Below are positions 52,493-61,451 of a stretch of DNA of 64,000 nucleotides, in pieces. Position 1 is the first letter of the stretch; every line of letters starts with the position of its first letter. The DNA is taken from NCBI GenBank assembly GCA_039919885.1, contig JBDSEV010000088.1, forward strand, positions 28,913-92,912. The letters run 5' to 3'. This stretch comes from JACMLD01 sp039919885. Its GTDB lineage: Bacteria > Bacteroidota > Bacteroidia > Chitinophagales > Chitinophagaceae. Below the pieces are notes generated by a model, which saw only the letters and a program-made list of their open reading frames with translations, was not told where the DNA came from and did no database searches. Both the position numbers and the translations under genes were made by a program.

Positions 52493-55012
52493 TCAATTGC
52501 CTCTTCTTCCACCACCGCCGCGGTTACCGCCGCCGCCATTTCCGCCACGGTCGCCACCACCTCCAGATCTGCCTCCGCCACCATTACCGCCGCCATTATA
52601 GCTCGGCCGGCTGCCACCCCTGTCAATACTTTGCGAAGGGGCGCTGCGCTGGGGTCTTTCTACACTTTGTTGTTGTTGCGGCCTGCTGAAACTCCGGTTG
52701 TTGTCCATGTTGCGCTGCGGATTGACTTCACGCTGTCTTACCGGAGGCTGGGCATTGGCGCGATTGTTATCGTTGCCTGTTGCGCCCTGGGCTTCCCGCC
52801 TGCGCCCAAATCCGTTGTTATCATTGGTGCCCGGCGTCCTGTTGCTGTTGTTAAAACTGCGCGGGGTATTTTGCTGCGCCTGCGGTGTATAAGGTCTGCG
52901 ACCCGGTGTTGCCGTTGATCCGTTATCGCTGCTGCCCGGCGTCCGGTTGCCCTGGTTGAATCTGTTGTTATTGGCGCCATTACTATTGCTGTTGTTGAAC
53001 CGGTTGTTATCACGTCCGCGGTTGGCATTGTTGTAACCATTGGTATTGCCTGTGCGGTTATTGCCGTTGTTAAACCTGTTGCCGCTATTGCTATTATTGA
53101 AACGGTTGCCTTCTCTTCCACGGTTATTGAAAGCACCCCCACGGTTACTGTTGTTGTAGCGGTTGTTGTTTACAAAACTGCGGTTATTGTACGAATAAAC
53201 ATTCCTGCGATTGTTGTAAATATTATTATTATAACCACCGTTAAAGCGGACGCTGCTCCGGTAGGCATAACCGCGGTTGTATCCGTAATAGCCATAATTG
53301 CGGTGATAGCCTCCGCCAAATGAATAACAGGGACGGTAAACAGAAGGTCCCCACCATCCACCATACCGGTAACCACCTCCCCACCATGAATTAAATCCGA
53401 AACCAATATCAAACCAGTTATAACCATATCCATATCCAAAGCCCCATCCATACCATGGTGTGTAATTCATACTGAAACCCCAGGTATAAGGCCTGGCATA
53501 ATAACGATTGTGAAACCATGGACGATAATAATAACCCGTACCATATACCATTGTAGAACCGTACACATACGCATTCAGGTAACCGGGCGTATAACCCGTG
53601 TATACATAATCAGGCGTTGCATCATACACGTACACATATTTAGAATTGTATACGGGGTAGCTCGGTGGTATATTGTCTACTTCTGCAGGGCGCGTAGTAC
53701 TAACTTCCCAGGGACCGCCAGCACTGTTCGACTGAAACCAAACGCCATTGTCAATGGCATAATACCGGCCGTCCATTTTCAACACTGTTGCAGATGCATT
53801 TACAGCATACTGCAGTCTTGTACCGGTTATATTGTCAAACTGCGGATCGCCGTCATACGTAACGGTGGCAGTAGCGGTTCTGCGGTCTACTTTTGCAGTT
53901 TGTGGAATGGCGGAATTCATCACCGCTTCGTCGGCCTCGTCTGTACCGGCTACACTTGCCAACACGTTGTCTTTTGGAGAACCTGCCGGAATCTTTGCGA
54001 AATCATTTGGCAACTTATCTGCAGCAATGTATTGCCACTCACTTTTCATGGAACCCGATCTGTACCAGCGGCCGCTCAGCAATACATAATACTGCTGGGA
54101 ATTCACATCCATAAAAATATCATTGGAAGAATTTTTTACATAGAGCAAGCCGGTATTTTCAACCGGAGCAAAATTGGGTTCGCCGTCCGACTGGATTAAT
54201 TCCGCAGGCTCCGTACTAACAATTATTTCCGGCACCACATTGCTGTTGGCAGCAGCAGCGTTATCATCGGTTGACGCGGTGCTGTTTGTATTTGCCTGGT
54301 TGTTTTTTACGGCTGTTTCAATCTGGCGCAGGTTATCAGGAATGTTCGCTGCTTCATTGTAGGGACCAGTTGCCGCAGCGGCGCTGTACCATTGTTTGCC
54401 ACCGTATAAATAAAAACGGCCATCGTTGTTTTTGACGATCGTAAAAGGCGAGTTAACCACCGCATCCACCCCATAAGTAGTGTTGCGTTGTAATTTTGGC
54501 TGGCCATCAATCAGTACCAGCATGGATGGCCTGGTAGTATAAATTACTTTGGGTGCCGCATTGTTGAATGTGGAAGAAAGTTTAGCCTGTTGCTGGCTGG
54601 TATTCAATGAATTTTCAAGTTCTTCTTTTGGAATGCTGATGGCCATGTCCGGGATGGCGGATTCCAGTTTGTTTTTGATATCGGCGGTAGCTGCTTCATC
54701 AATTCCATCGGGGAACTTGATATTGCTGACATCAATTGATTGCACGTCAACAGCGCGGCCATTGTCCGCCACACTCGCTTGCCACCAGAACGCGCCAAAT
54801 ACCGGATCTGTTTTACCTTGCTGAATAACTGATATGGCTGATCGTGCGCTCAGTTTTCCGTTGGAGTAGGACTCCACCTGGGGCTGGTATATTTTGATGA
54901 GATCGCCATTATTGCCGGTAATGCTTTTAGGCCAGCTTTGTTGTGCAAAGGTTGCTCCGCCAAAAACAACGGTGCAGAAAATCAACACAAACGTTTTGTA
55001 AAAGATGTTCAT
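52493..55012 (-). CDS. Large secreted protein with three tandem repeats and Gly/Asn/Tyr-rich tail
   Basis: An 839-residue protein with a signal peptide ending at TFAQ. Residues ~157-219, 265-329 and 379-438 are three diverged copies of one module: (S/T)xxPxxLxxxDGxPxF, a YxVNS strand and a GxxWYxSxSxxGPW end. Residues ~455-600 are Tyr/Gly/Trp-rich (WYGWGFGYGYGYNWF) and residues ~600-839 are Asn/Arg/Gly-rich, ending in GGGGNRGGGGRRGN. Similar proteins have been named 'carbohydrate-binding family V/XII' in some genomes, but I cannot confirm binding. The tail looks like a surface or matrix-forming low-complexity region. Confidence 0.65.
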   Translation of the reverse strand: MNIFYKTFVLIFCTVVFGGATFAQQSWPKSITGNNGDLIKIYQPQVESYSNGKLSARSAISVIQQGKTDPVFGAFWWQASVADNGRAVDVQSIDVSNIKFPDGIDEAATADIKNKLESAIPDMAISIPKEELENSLNTSQQQAKLSSTFNNAAPKVIYTTRPSMLVLIDGQPKLQRNTTYGVDAVVNSPFTIVKNNDGRFYLYGGKQWYSAAAATGPYNEAANIPDNLRQIETAVKNNQANTNSTASTDDNAAAANSNVVPEIIVSTEPAELIQSDGEPNFAPVENTGLLYVKNSSNDIFMDVNSQQYYVLLSGRWYRSGSMKSEWQYIAADKLPNDFAKIPAGSPKDNVLASVAGTDEADEAVMNSAIPQTAKVDRRTATATVTYDGDPQFDNITGTRLQYAVNASATVLKMDGRYYAIDNGVWFQSNSAGGPWEVSTTRPAEVDNIPPSYPVYNSKYVYVYDATPDYVYTGYTPGYLNAYVYGSTMVYGTGYYYRPWFHNRYYARPYTWGFSMNYTPWYGWGFGYGYGYNWFDIGFGFNSWWGGGYRYGGWWGPSVYRPCYSFGGGYHRNYGYYGYNRGYAYRSSVRFNGGYNNNIYNNRRNVYSYNNRSFVNNNRYNNSNRGGAFNNRGREGNRFNNSNSGNRFNNGNNRTGNTNGYNNANRGRDNNRFNNSNSNGANNNRFNQGNRTPGSSDNGSTATPGRRPYTPQAQQNTPRSFNNSNRTPGTNDNNGFGRRREAQGATGNDNNRANAQPPVRQREVNPQRNMDNNRSFSRPQQQQSVERPQRSAPSQSIDRGGSRPSYNGGGNGGGGRSGGGGDRGGNGGGGNRGGGGRRGN

Positions 55013-55437
55013 GACGAAAATTTTATTTTGAATAATAAATAGCGTTTAAAAGGTTCAACTACCTGTAATAAGACGTGTTTCCCTCCTTAAAGTTTGTTCT
55101 TCTTAATAAAAGATTTTGTTAATGTAAAACATTTTAACCCCCCTTTCATAAAACCGGGGTAGCTTCTGATCTTTTTAACCTAATAAACGCATTTACAAGG
55201 CTTTATTTTACCGGTAGCTGGCGCGTTCTTACTGAAGCGGGTATGTTTTCCCGTAGGGGGAATTTTTAGGCTTCAACCCCGATTGCCGACGGTTATGGCA
55301 GGCGCTGTAACGGGCTGGCAGGGGTGTTTTTCCTAAGCGGGAAAGGATGGCCCTAGAATTCGTAAACAGTTTCCCCGGTTGCAATAGCTTTCTTAATGAT
55401 GGCCTTATCCCCCAAAAAGCTAGCAATAACGTTCGGG
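55013..55437. other. 425-bp gene-free gap
   Basis: Upstream region of the large secreted-protein gene. The part next to that gene is AT-rich and probably holds its promoter, but I see no good TTTG/TAnnTTTG match. The part from 55220 to 55430 is GC-richer with short palindromes and has no convincing coding frame or RNA. Confidence 0.5.
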
Positions 55438-55899
55438 CTAAAGCGAATTATTACTTTCAATTGAAAGCAATAGTTTTCTTTCGCCTTTTTCATTTTGCGA
55501 ATAATGTAAGGAAACCAGGTCGCCGGTTGCTATTTTGAGGTGGGTGTTTGCGTAAGTGATATTAAATGATTCCGTTCCCAGGTATAAGATGGTATCAGTG
55601 CTGTCCCCGGATGGCACATGCTCCATCTTGGTTACCCGGCCGGTAAAAATAATTTTGGCAAGCTCACTGTTTTTTTGAGCAGTTGTCTGATGTTTTATTG
55701 CGTAGAGATTCCAAACCAAGACCAATGTTCCGAATATAAGGGCATAGATCCATCCCCAGAAAAAGATCAGGATCAACAGCGGAATTAATAAAATATTTAG
55801 CTTAAAATAAATGGTGATGTCTTTTTCAATTTTCTCTTTGTCCACACTGGTCAGCGGCAGTTCTGTAACGGTATAATATTCTGATGCATATCGGTTCAT
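55438..55899 (-). CDS. Small membrane protein, unknown function
   Basis: A 153-residue protein with an N-terminal cytoplasmic part, a hydrophobic hairpin (ILLIPLLILIFFWGWIYALI and following, residues ~34-65) and a C-terminal beta-strand domain (IIFTGRVTKMEHVPSGDS, then LYLGTESFNITY). The layout is like small NfeD/DUF3592-type membrane proteins, but no family is certain. Confidence 0.65.
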   Translation of the reverse strand: MNRYASEYYTVTELPLTSVDKEKIEKDITIYFKLNILLIPLLILIFFWGWIYALIFGTLVLVWNLYAIKHQTTAQKNSELAKIIFTGRVTKMEHVPSGDSTDTILYLGTESFNITYANTHLKIATGDLVSLHYSQNEKGERKLLLSIESNNSL

Positions 55900-56016
55900 T
55901 TTTGTCTGCTATTGTGCCGGTTTAACTATAGCGTTGGCAAACACCGGCAGGCTTTGCAGCAAAACATACACGAAGAGAAGAAGAACTTGCCTTTTCATTG
56001 CTCAAAACTGCAAACC

Positions 56017-58875
56017 TTAGTGTGCCACCAGCCAATTTTCACCGCTTCCTATTTCAGCGTTGGCAGGTACATCGTTTGGTAGAAGCAGCGCCGACTGCAT
56101 ACACTCAATGATGATAGGTTTGATAATCTCGAGTTCCTCAATATGCGCATCAAATACCAATTCATCATGTACCTGCAGCAACATCCTGGATCGGAATTTA
56201 TTTTTGTTAAACGCCGCATGTATTTTAATCATGGCCAGTTTAATCATATCTGCTGCGGTACCCTGTATGGGAGAATTGATCGCATTTCTCTCCGCAAATC
56301 CCCGTACGGTGAAGTTGGCAGAGTTAATATCCTTCAGCCAGCGCTTGCGGCCCATGAGCGTTTCCACATAACCATTTTCCTTGGCAAAGTTGATGGTGTC
56401 ATCCATGTATTTTTGGATATTCGGAAACTGCTTTTTGTAGTTATCAATAATCTCTTTTGCTTCACCGCGTGATATGCCCAGGTTATCTGCGAGCCCGAAT
56501 GCGCCCTGTCCGTAAATAATACCAAAATTGACGCTCTTGGCTTTGTAGCGCATTTCCTTGGTTACGTCTTTTTCTTCTACATTAAATACTTTGGCAGCCG
56601 TGGCGGTATGAATGTCTTTACCGGTTTTAAACGCCGCGCACATATTCTCGTCTGCGCTGATGGCAGCCACAATGCGCAATTCTATCTGCGAGTAGTCGGC
56701 CGATACCAATACGTGATTTGCATCCCGCGGAATAAATGCTTTCCTTATTTCCCGTCCGCGTTCTGTTCTTACCGGTATGTTCTGCAGGTTTGGATTGTTG
56801 CTGGATAACCTGCCCGTTACCGCCACTGCCTGCGCATAGGAGGTGTGTACACGACCGGTTTTATCGTTAATCATCAACGGCAGCGCATCCACATAGGTTG
56901 ATTTGAGTTTGGTCAGCTCGCGGAAAGCCAGGATGTCTCCTACAATCTGGCTGGAATGCGCCAGTTTTAACAGCACATCTTCGCCGGTAGCATACTGCCC
57001 GGTTTTTGTTTTTTTTGCCTTGGGATCCAATTTTAGTTTATCAAACAAAACTTCTCCCAACTGTTTGGGGGAAGCCAGGTTGAATTTTACGCCGGCCTGA
57101 CTGTATACATTTTCTTCCGCCTGTTTCGCTTCTTTCTCCAGCTGTTTGGAATATTCATTCAGAAAAGCCATGTCAACTTTTATACCTTCAAACTCCATGG
57201 CAGTTAGCACTTTTACCAGTGGATTTTCTACTTCGCGGAACACCTTTTCTACTTCTTTATCTCTCAGTAAGGGCGTAAAAATATGTTTTAGCTGCAGGGT
57301 GATGTCTGCATCTTCGGAGGCATATTCTTTAATTTTTTGCAGTTCCACATCGCGCATATTGCCCTGGCCTTTTCCTTTCTTTCCTATCAATTCTTCAATG
57401 TGCACGGGTTCATAACCCAGGTATTGCGCGCTTAATAAATCCATGCTGCGTTTGCCGTCGGGTTCAATGACGTAGTGCGCCAACATCGTATCAAATATTT
57501 CTCCCTGTAGCTCCAACCCATACCATTTCAGAATCAGCATGTCGTACTTGAGGTTCTGTCCTATCCATGTAATCGCTTTATTGCTGAAGAGGGGTTCAAA
57601 CTGTTGCAACATTTTTTTTGCCTGGTCCTGGTCTGGCGGGCAAGGAACATAAAATGCCTTTCCGGCCTCGTATGCAAAACTCATCCCTACTATTTCTACA
57701 TTGTTGGCGTCGATACCCGTTGTTTCTGTATCAAAACAAATTTCCTTTTGTTGCATTAAGGTATCTACAAACGCGGCAATGGCTGCATCGCCTTCTATTG
57801 CTTCGTATACGTGTTCGGTATTGTGAATATTTTTTTCTGCCACTGCGCCAACGGTAACGCCGGGTGGTGGTACCGTGCTCTCGGTGTCCTGTTTTATCTT
57901 TATACCAGGACCGGGTTCATCAACTATATTTCCAAAAAGATCCGTCTGCACGGAAACCAGCTGGGCCGGAATGGGATTGCCGTAAGCAGTAAACGGATTG
58001 AATTCATCGCCAAAAATTCTTTTACCAATTGCCTTAAACTCCAGTTCACCGAACACTTCCTGCAATTCTCCTTTGTCAATTTCCTTTATCCTGAAATCTT
58101 CTTCGTGAAATTCGCAGGGCACATTCATGATAATCGTGGCCAGTTTTTTACTCAATATGGCCAGTTCCTTACCGCTCCTTATTTTCTCTCCCAATGCGCC
58201 TTTGATATTTGGTGCATTTTCCAGCACGTTTTCCAGGGTTTCATATTCTGCCAGCAGTTTGGCGGCGGTTTTTTCACCTACGCCCGCAATACCAGGAATA
58301 TTGTCTACTGCATCGCCCATCAAACCCAGGATATCAATTACCTGCGAAACATTTTTGATATTCCATTTCTCCGTTACTTCTTTCGGGCCCATTATTTCCA
58401 CATCGCCACCCTGGTAACCGGGTTTATAAATTTTTACTTTTTCACTTACCAGCTGTCCGTAATCTTTATCCGGCGTCACCATAAAAACATCGTACCCTGC
58501 ATCGGCTGCCTTTTTGCTAAGCGTCCCTATTATATCGTCTGCTTCGTACCCATCAATTTCAATGACCGGAATATTAAAACCCCGGATGATTCTTTTGATA
58601 TCCGGTATGGCATTCATTAAATCTTCCGGCGCCTCCTGTCGGTTGGCCTTGTAGTCGGCAAAATCTGTATGCCGCTCGGTTGGTGCATGCGTATCAAAGC
58701 ACACGGCCATGTGGGATGGTTTCTGGTTATTGATCAGTTCTATCAGTGTATTGGTAAATCCAAACTGCGCATTGGTATTTTTGCCTTTGCTGGTTACACG
58801 CGGGTTTCTGATAAGCGCATAATAGGCCCGGAAAATAAGCGCCAACGCATCCAGCAGGAATAATTTTTTTTGCAT
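56017..58875 (-). CDS. polA: DNA polymerase I
   Basis: A 952-residue protein starting MQKKLFLLDALALIFRAYYAL; an earlier ATG adds six residues and is less likely. The 5'-nuclease domain (residues ~1-290) has FDTHAPTERHTDFADYKANR and the H3TH GDAVDNIPGIAGVGEKTA. The 3'-5' exonuclease keeps its metal ligands in ICFDTETTGIDA, so proofreading is likely, and the polymerase domain carries VSADYSQIELRI (motif A), the O-helix RYKAKSVNFGIIYGQGAFGL and VHDELVFD (motif C). It fills gaps in repair and removes RNA primers. It lies downstream of uvrB in the same direction, 174 bp apart; both are nucleotide-excision-repair functions. Confidence 0.97.
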   Translation of the reverse strand: MQKKLFLLDALALIFRAYYALIRNPRVTSKGKNTNAQFGFTNTLIELINNQKPSHMAVCFDTHAPTERHTDFADYKANRQEAPEDLMNAIPDIKRIIRGFNIPVIEIDGYEADDIIGTLSKKAADAGYDVFMVTPDKDYGQLVSEKVKIYKPGYQGGDVEIMGPKEVTEKWNIKNVSQVIDILGLMGDAVDNIPGIAGVGEKTAAKLLAEYETLENVLENAPNIKGALGEKIRSGKELAILSKKLATIIMNVPCEFHEEDFRIKEIDKGELQEVFGELEFKAIGKRIFGDEFNPFTAYGNPIPAQLVSVQTDLFGNIVDEPGPGIKIKQDTESTVPPPGVTVGAVAEKNIHNTEHVYEAIEGDAAIAAFVDTLMQQKEICFDTETTGIDANNVEIVGMSFAYEAGKAFYVPCPPDQDQAKKMLQQFEPLFSNKAITWIGQNLKYDMLILKWYGLELQGEIFDTMLAHYVIEPDGKRSMDLLSAQYLGYEPVHIEELIGKKGKGQGNMRDVELQKIKEYASEDADITLQLKHIFTPLLRDKEVEKVFREVENPLVKVLTAMEFEGIKVDMAFLNEYSKQLEKEAKQAEENVYSQAGVKFNLASPKQLGEVLFDKLKLDPKAKKTKTGQYATGEDVLLKLAHSSQIVGDILAFRELTKLKSTYVDALPLMINDKTGRVHTSYAQAVAVTGRLSSNNPNLQNIPVRTERGREIRKAFIPRDANHVLVSADYSQIELRIVAAISADENMCAAFKTGKDIHTATAAKVFNVEEKDVTKEMRYKAKSVNFGIIYGQGAFGLADNLGISRGEAKEIIDNYKKQFPNIQKYMDDTINFAKENGYVETLMGRKRWLKDINSANFTVRGFAERNAINSPIQGTAADMIKLAMIKIHAAFNKNKFRSRMLLQVHDELVFDAHIEELEIIKPIIIECMQSALLLPNDVPANAEIGSGENWLVAH

Positions 58876-59049
58876 AAACGGTGATTGAAACAAGCGGCGA
58901 ACCTTTCGATTCGCCGTAATAAAATGAACGCGCTAAGTTAGGGTTAAGCGCGCTAAGAATACGGGCATCCAAAGAGAAAAAAAGCCAGGTGCGCAAGGGG
59001 CAGAAGCAATCAACAATGTGCGCGGGAATGACACCGCTGCTAAAGGTGG

Positions 59050-61089
59050 TTATTTCTTCATTTCGCCCAGCTGTTTTTGCATACGAAACATTTCATCCCT
59101 CAACCGCGCAGCTTCCATAAAATCCAGGTCGCGGGCAGCTTTTTCCATATCCTTCTTTATGCGGCCAATGGCTTTTTCTATCTGTGGTATGGTTTGATAA
59201 ACAGCCCCTTCTTCTGCGGCTACTGTTACCATATCCTGGTCGCCTGCAACTGCATATGGGTTGCTGGGGTCGAAGCCTTTAATGTCCAGTACCGAAGTTT
59301 GCTGAAAGACCTGTTCCTTGCTTTTTATAATGGTGGTAGGGGTAATGCCGTGTTCAATATTGTACGCCACCTGTTTTTCCCGTCTCCTGCTGGTTTCATC
59401 AATGGTACGCTGCATGCTTTCCGTCATTTTATCAGCATAAAAAATAACCAGCCCGTCTACGTTTCTCGCTGCACGGCCCGCAGTTTGCGTAAGACTCCTT
59501 TCATTGCGCAAGAAACCTTCTTTATCCGCATCCAGGATGGCTACCAATGATACCTCCGGCAGGTCGAGGCCTTCGCGCAGCAGGTTTACACCTACCAGTA
59601 CATCTATTTCACCAAGCCGCAATTGCCTTAAGATTTCTACGCGTTCCAGCGTGTCTACTTCGCTGTGGATGTATTTCGATTTGATGTTGATCCGGTGCAG
59701 GTATTTGTCCATTTCCTCGGCCATGCGTTTGGTGAGCGTTGTTACCAGTACGCGATCTCCCTTCTTAATCCGCTGGTCAATAGCATCCAGCAAATCATCA
59801 ATCTGGTTAACAGACGGACGGATTTCAATTGGTGGATCCAGCAAACCGGTTGGCCGCACCACCTGCTCCACTACAATGCCGCCAGTTTTTTCCAGTTCGT
59901 AATCTCCCGGTGTGGCAGAAACGTAAATGGTCTGGCTGAGCATGCTTTCAAATTCATGAAAATTCAGCGGGCGGTTGTCCAGCGCAGAAGGCAACCGGAA
60001 ACCATAATCTACGAGGATCAGTTTACGGCTTCTGTCGCCGCCATACATACCACTCACCTGCGGAATGGTCTGGTGGCTCTCATCAATGATGCAGAGAAAA
60101 TCTTTTGGAAAATAATCCAGTAAACAAAACGGCCTTGCGCCAGGATAACGCCGGTCAAAAAACCGCGAATAATTTTCTACGCCATTGCAATAACCCAGCT
60201 CGCGGATCATCTCCACATCATAATTAACGCGTTCGCTCAAACGCTGCGCTTCAATAAACTTGCCGCTGCTTTTAAAATATTCTACCTGCGATGCCATTTC
60301 ATCCTGTATCTCCATTAGTATCTGCTGCATCCTGTCTTTGGGCGCAATGTAAAGGTTGGCAGGAAAAATGGCGGCGTTCTCCATCTTTGCGATGCGTTTA
60401 CCAGTTTTTACATCGAAGCTTTCAATCTCTTCAATGTCATCACCAAAAAAACTAATGCGGTAGCCAAAATCCACATAAGGAAGGTTGATATCGATGGTAT
60501 CACCTTTTACCCGGAAAGTGCCGCGGGTAAAATCCAGTTGTGTCCGGTTGTAGAGCGAGTTAACCAGTGAATGAAGAAAACCCTGCCTGGAAATGGTTTG
60601 TCCCCGGTGTATTCTTATGATACCATTTTCATAATCTGTTGGGTTGCCCATACCGTAGATACAACTAACCGATGCGACCACAATAATATCTCTTCTGCCG
60701 CTCAACAGTTCCGTAGTGGCGTGCAACCGGAGTTTATCCAGTTCTTCATTAATGGAAAGGTCTTTTTCAATATAGGTATTGCTTACCGGCATATAGGCTT
60801 CCGGCTGGTAGTAATCGTAGTAAGAAACAAAATAGCCCACAGCATTCTCCGGGAAAAATTGTTTAAACTCGCCGTATAGTTGTGCTACCAATGTTTTATT
60901 ATGGGTAAGCACCAATGTGGGTTTTTGCACATTCTGGATAAGATTGGCCGCGGTAAATGTTTTACCGCTACCGGTAACCCCCAGCAGGGTCTGGTATCGC
61001 TCGCCGTTCAGCACGCCTTCTGTCAGCTGGCGGATGGCTTCCGGCTGATCGCCCGCTGGTCCGTATGGTGCGTGTAATTTAAATGACAT
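59050..61089 (-). CDS. uvrB: Excinuclease ABC subunit B
   Basis: A 679-residue protein with Walker A GVTGSGKTFTAAN, the DNA-binding beta-hairpin region SYYDYYQPEAYMP, Walker B CIIDESHQT, helicase motifs V/VI (GVNLLREGLDLPEVS and QTAGRAARN) and the C-terminal UVR domain (AARDLDFMEAARLRDEM) that contacts UvrC. All catalytic motifs are present. It verifies DNA damage delivered by UvrA. The upstream 360-bp gap contains its promoter region, not identified precisely. Confidence 0.97.
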   Translation of the reverse strand: MSFKLHAPYGPAGDQPEAIRQLTEGVLNGERYQTLLGVTGSGKTFTAANLIQNVQKPTLVLTHNKTLVAQLYGEFKQFFPENAVGYFVSYYDYYQPEAYMPVSNTYIEKDLSINEELDKLRLHATTELLSGRRDIIVVASVSCIYGMGNPTDYENGIIRIHRGQTISRQGFLHSLVNSLYNRTQLDFTRGTFRVKGDTIDINLPYVDFGYRISFFGDDIEEIESFDVKTGKRIAKMENAAIFPANLYIAPKDRMQQILMEIQDEMASQVEYFKSSGKFIEAQRLSERVNYDVEMIRELGYCNGVENYSRFFDRRYPGARPFCLLDYFPKDFLCIIDESHQTIPQVSGMYGGDRSRKLILVDYGFRLPSALDNRPLNFHEFESMLSQTIYVSATPGDYELEKTGGIVVEQVVRPTGLLDPPIEIRPSVNQIDDLLDAIDQRIKKGDRVLVTTLTKRMAEEMDKYLHRINIKSKYIHSEVDTLERVEILRQLRLGEIDVLVGVNLLREGLDLPEVSLVAILDADKEGFLRNERSLTQTAGRAARNVDGLVIFYADKMTESMQRTIDETSRRREKQVAYNIEHGITPTTIIKSKEQVFQQTSVLDIKGFDPSNPYAVAGDQDMVTVAAEEGAVYQTIPQIEKAIGRIKKDMEKAARDLDFMEAARLRDEMFRMQKQLGEMKK

Positions 61090-61451
61090 AGTAAAAATTA
61101 TGGGATAGTAAATTTAAATAAAAAATGCTGATAGGGTTGATTAAGATTAACACCTGGCATGCGGGTTTGTTGTACCGCGCAACTGGGAACGGCGCGGAGG
61201 CGTTGCTTGCGTCGGGTAAAAACAATCTGCGATTTTTTTTACCCCGTTAAAGGAAACAGCGAAACAAGTACAAAAGCGAAATAAGTACAAATGAGTTGCA
61301 GTATTATTTGGACGGTTACTGAAGAAGCAGGCTATGCGCTGAATTAAAAATAAATAAGGACCATGCGCAACCTGGCAATATGTTCCTGGAGTGTATGATC
61401 TAAAAGCGAGGGGAACTGGCCCCTCGCTTTCGACGTCATAAATAATTTATT
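61090..61451. other. 362-bp gap upstream of uvrB, gene-free apart from a terminator
   Basis: No coding frame or structural RNA is convincing. The left part should contain the uvrB promoter; the right end holds the M28 peptidase terminator. Confidence 0.5.
61403..61430 (-). terminator. Intrinsic terminator after the M28 peptidase gene
   Basis: AAAGCGAGGGG and CCCCTCGCTTT (61403-61413 and 61420-61430) form a perfect 11-bp stem with a 6-nt loop, ~22 bp after the stop codon of the minus-strand peptidase gene. The T-tract is part of the stem. Confidence 0.75.
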
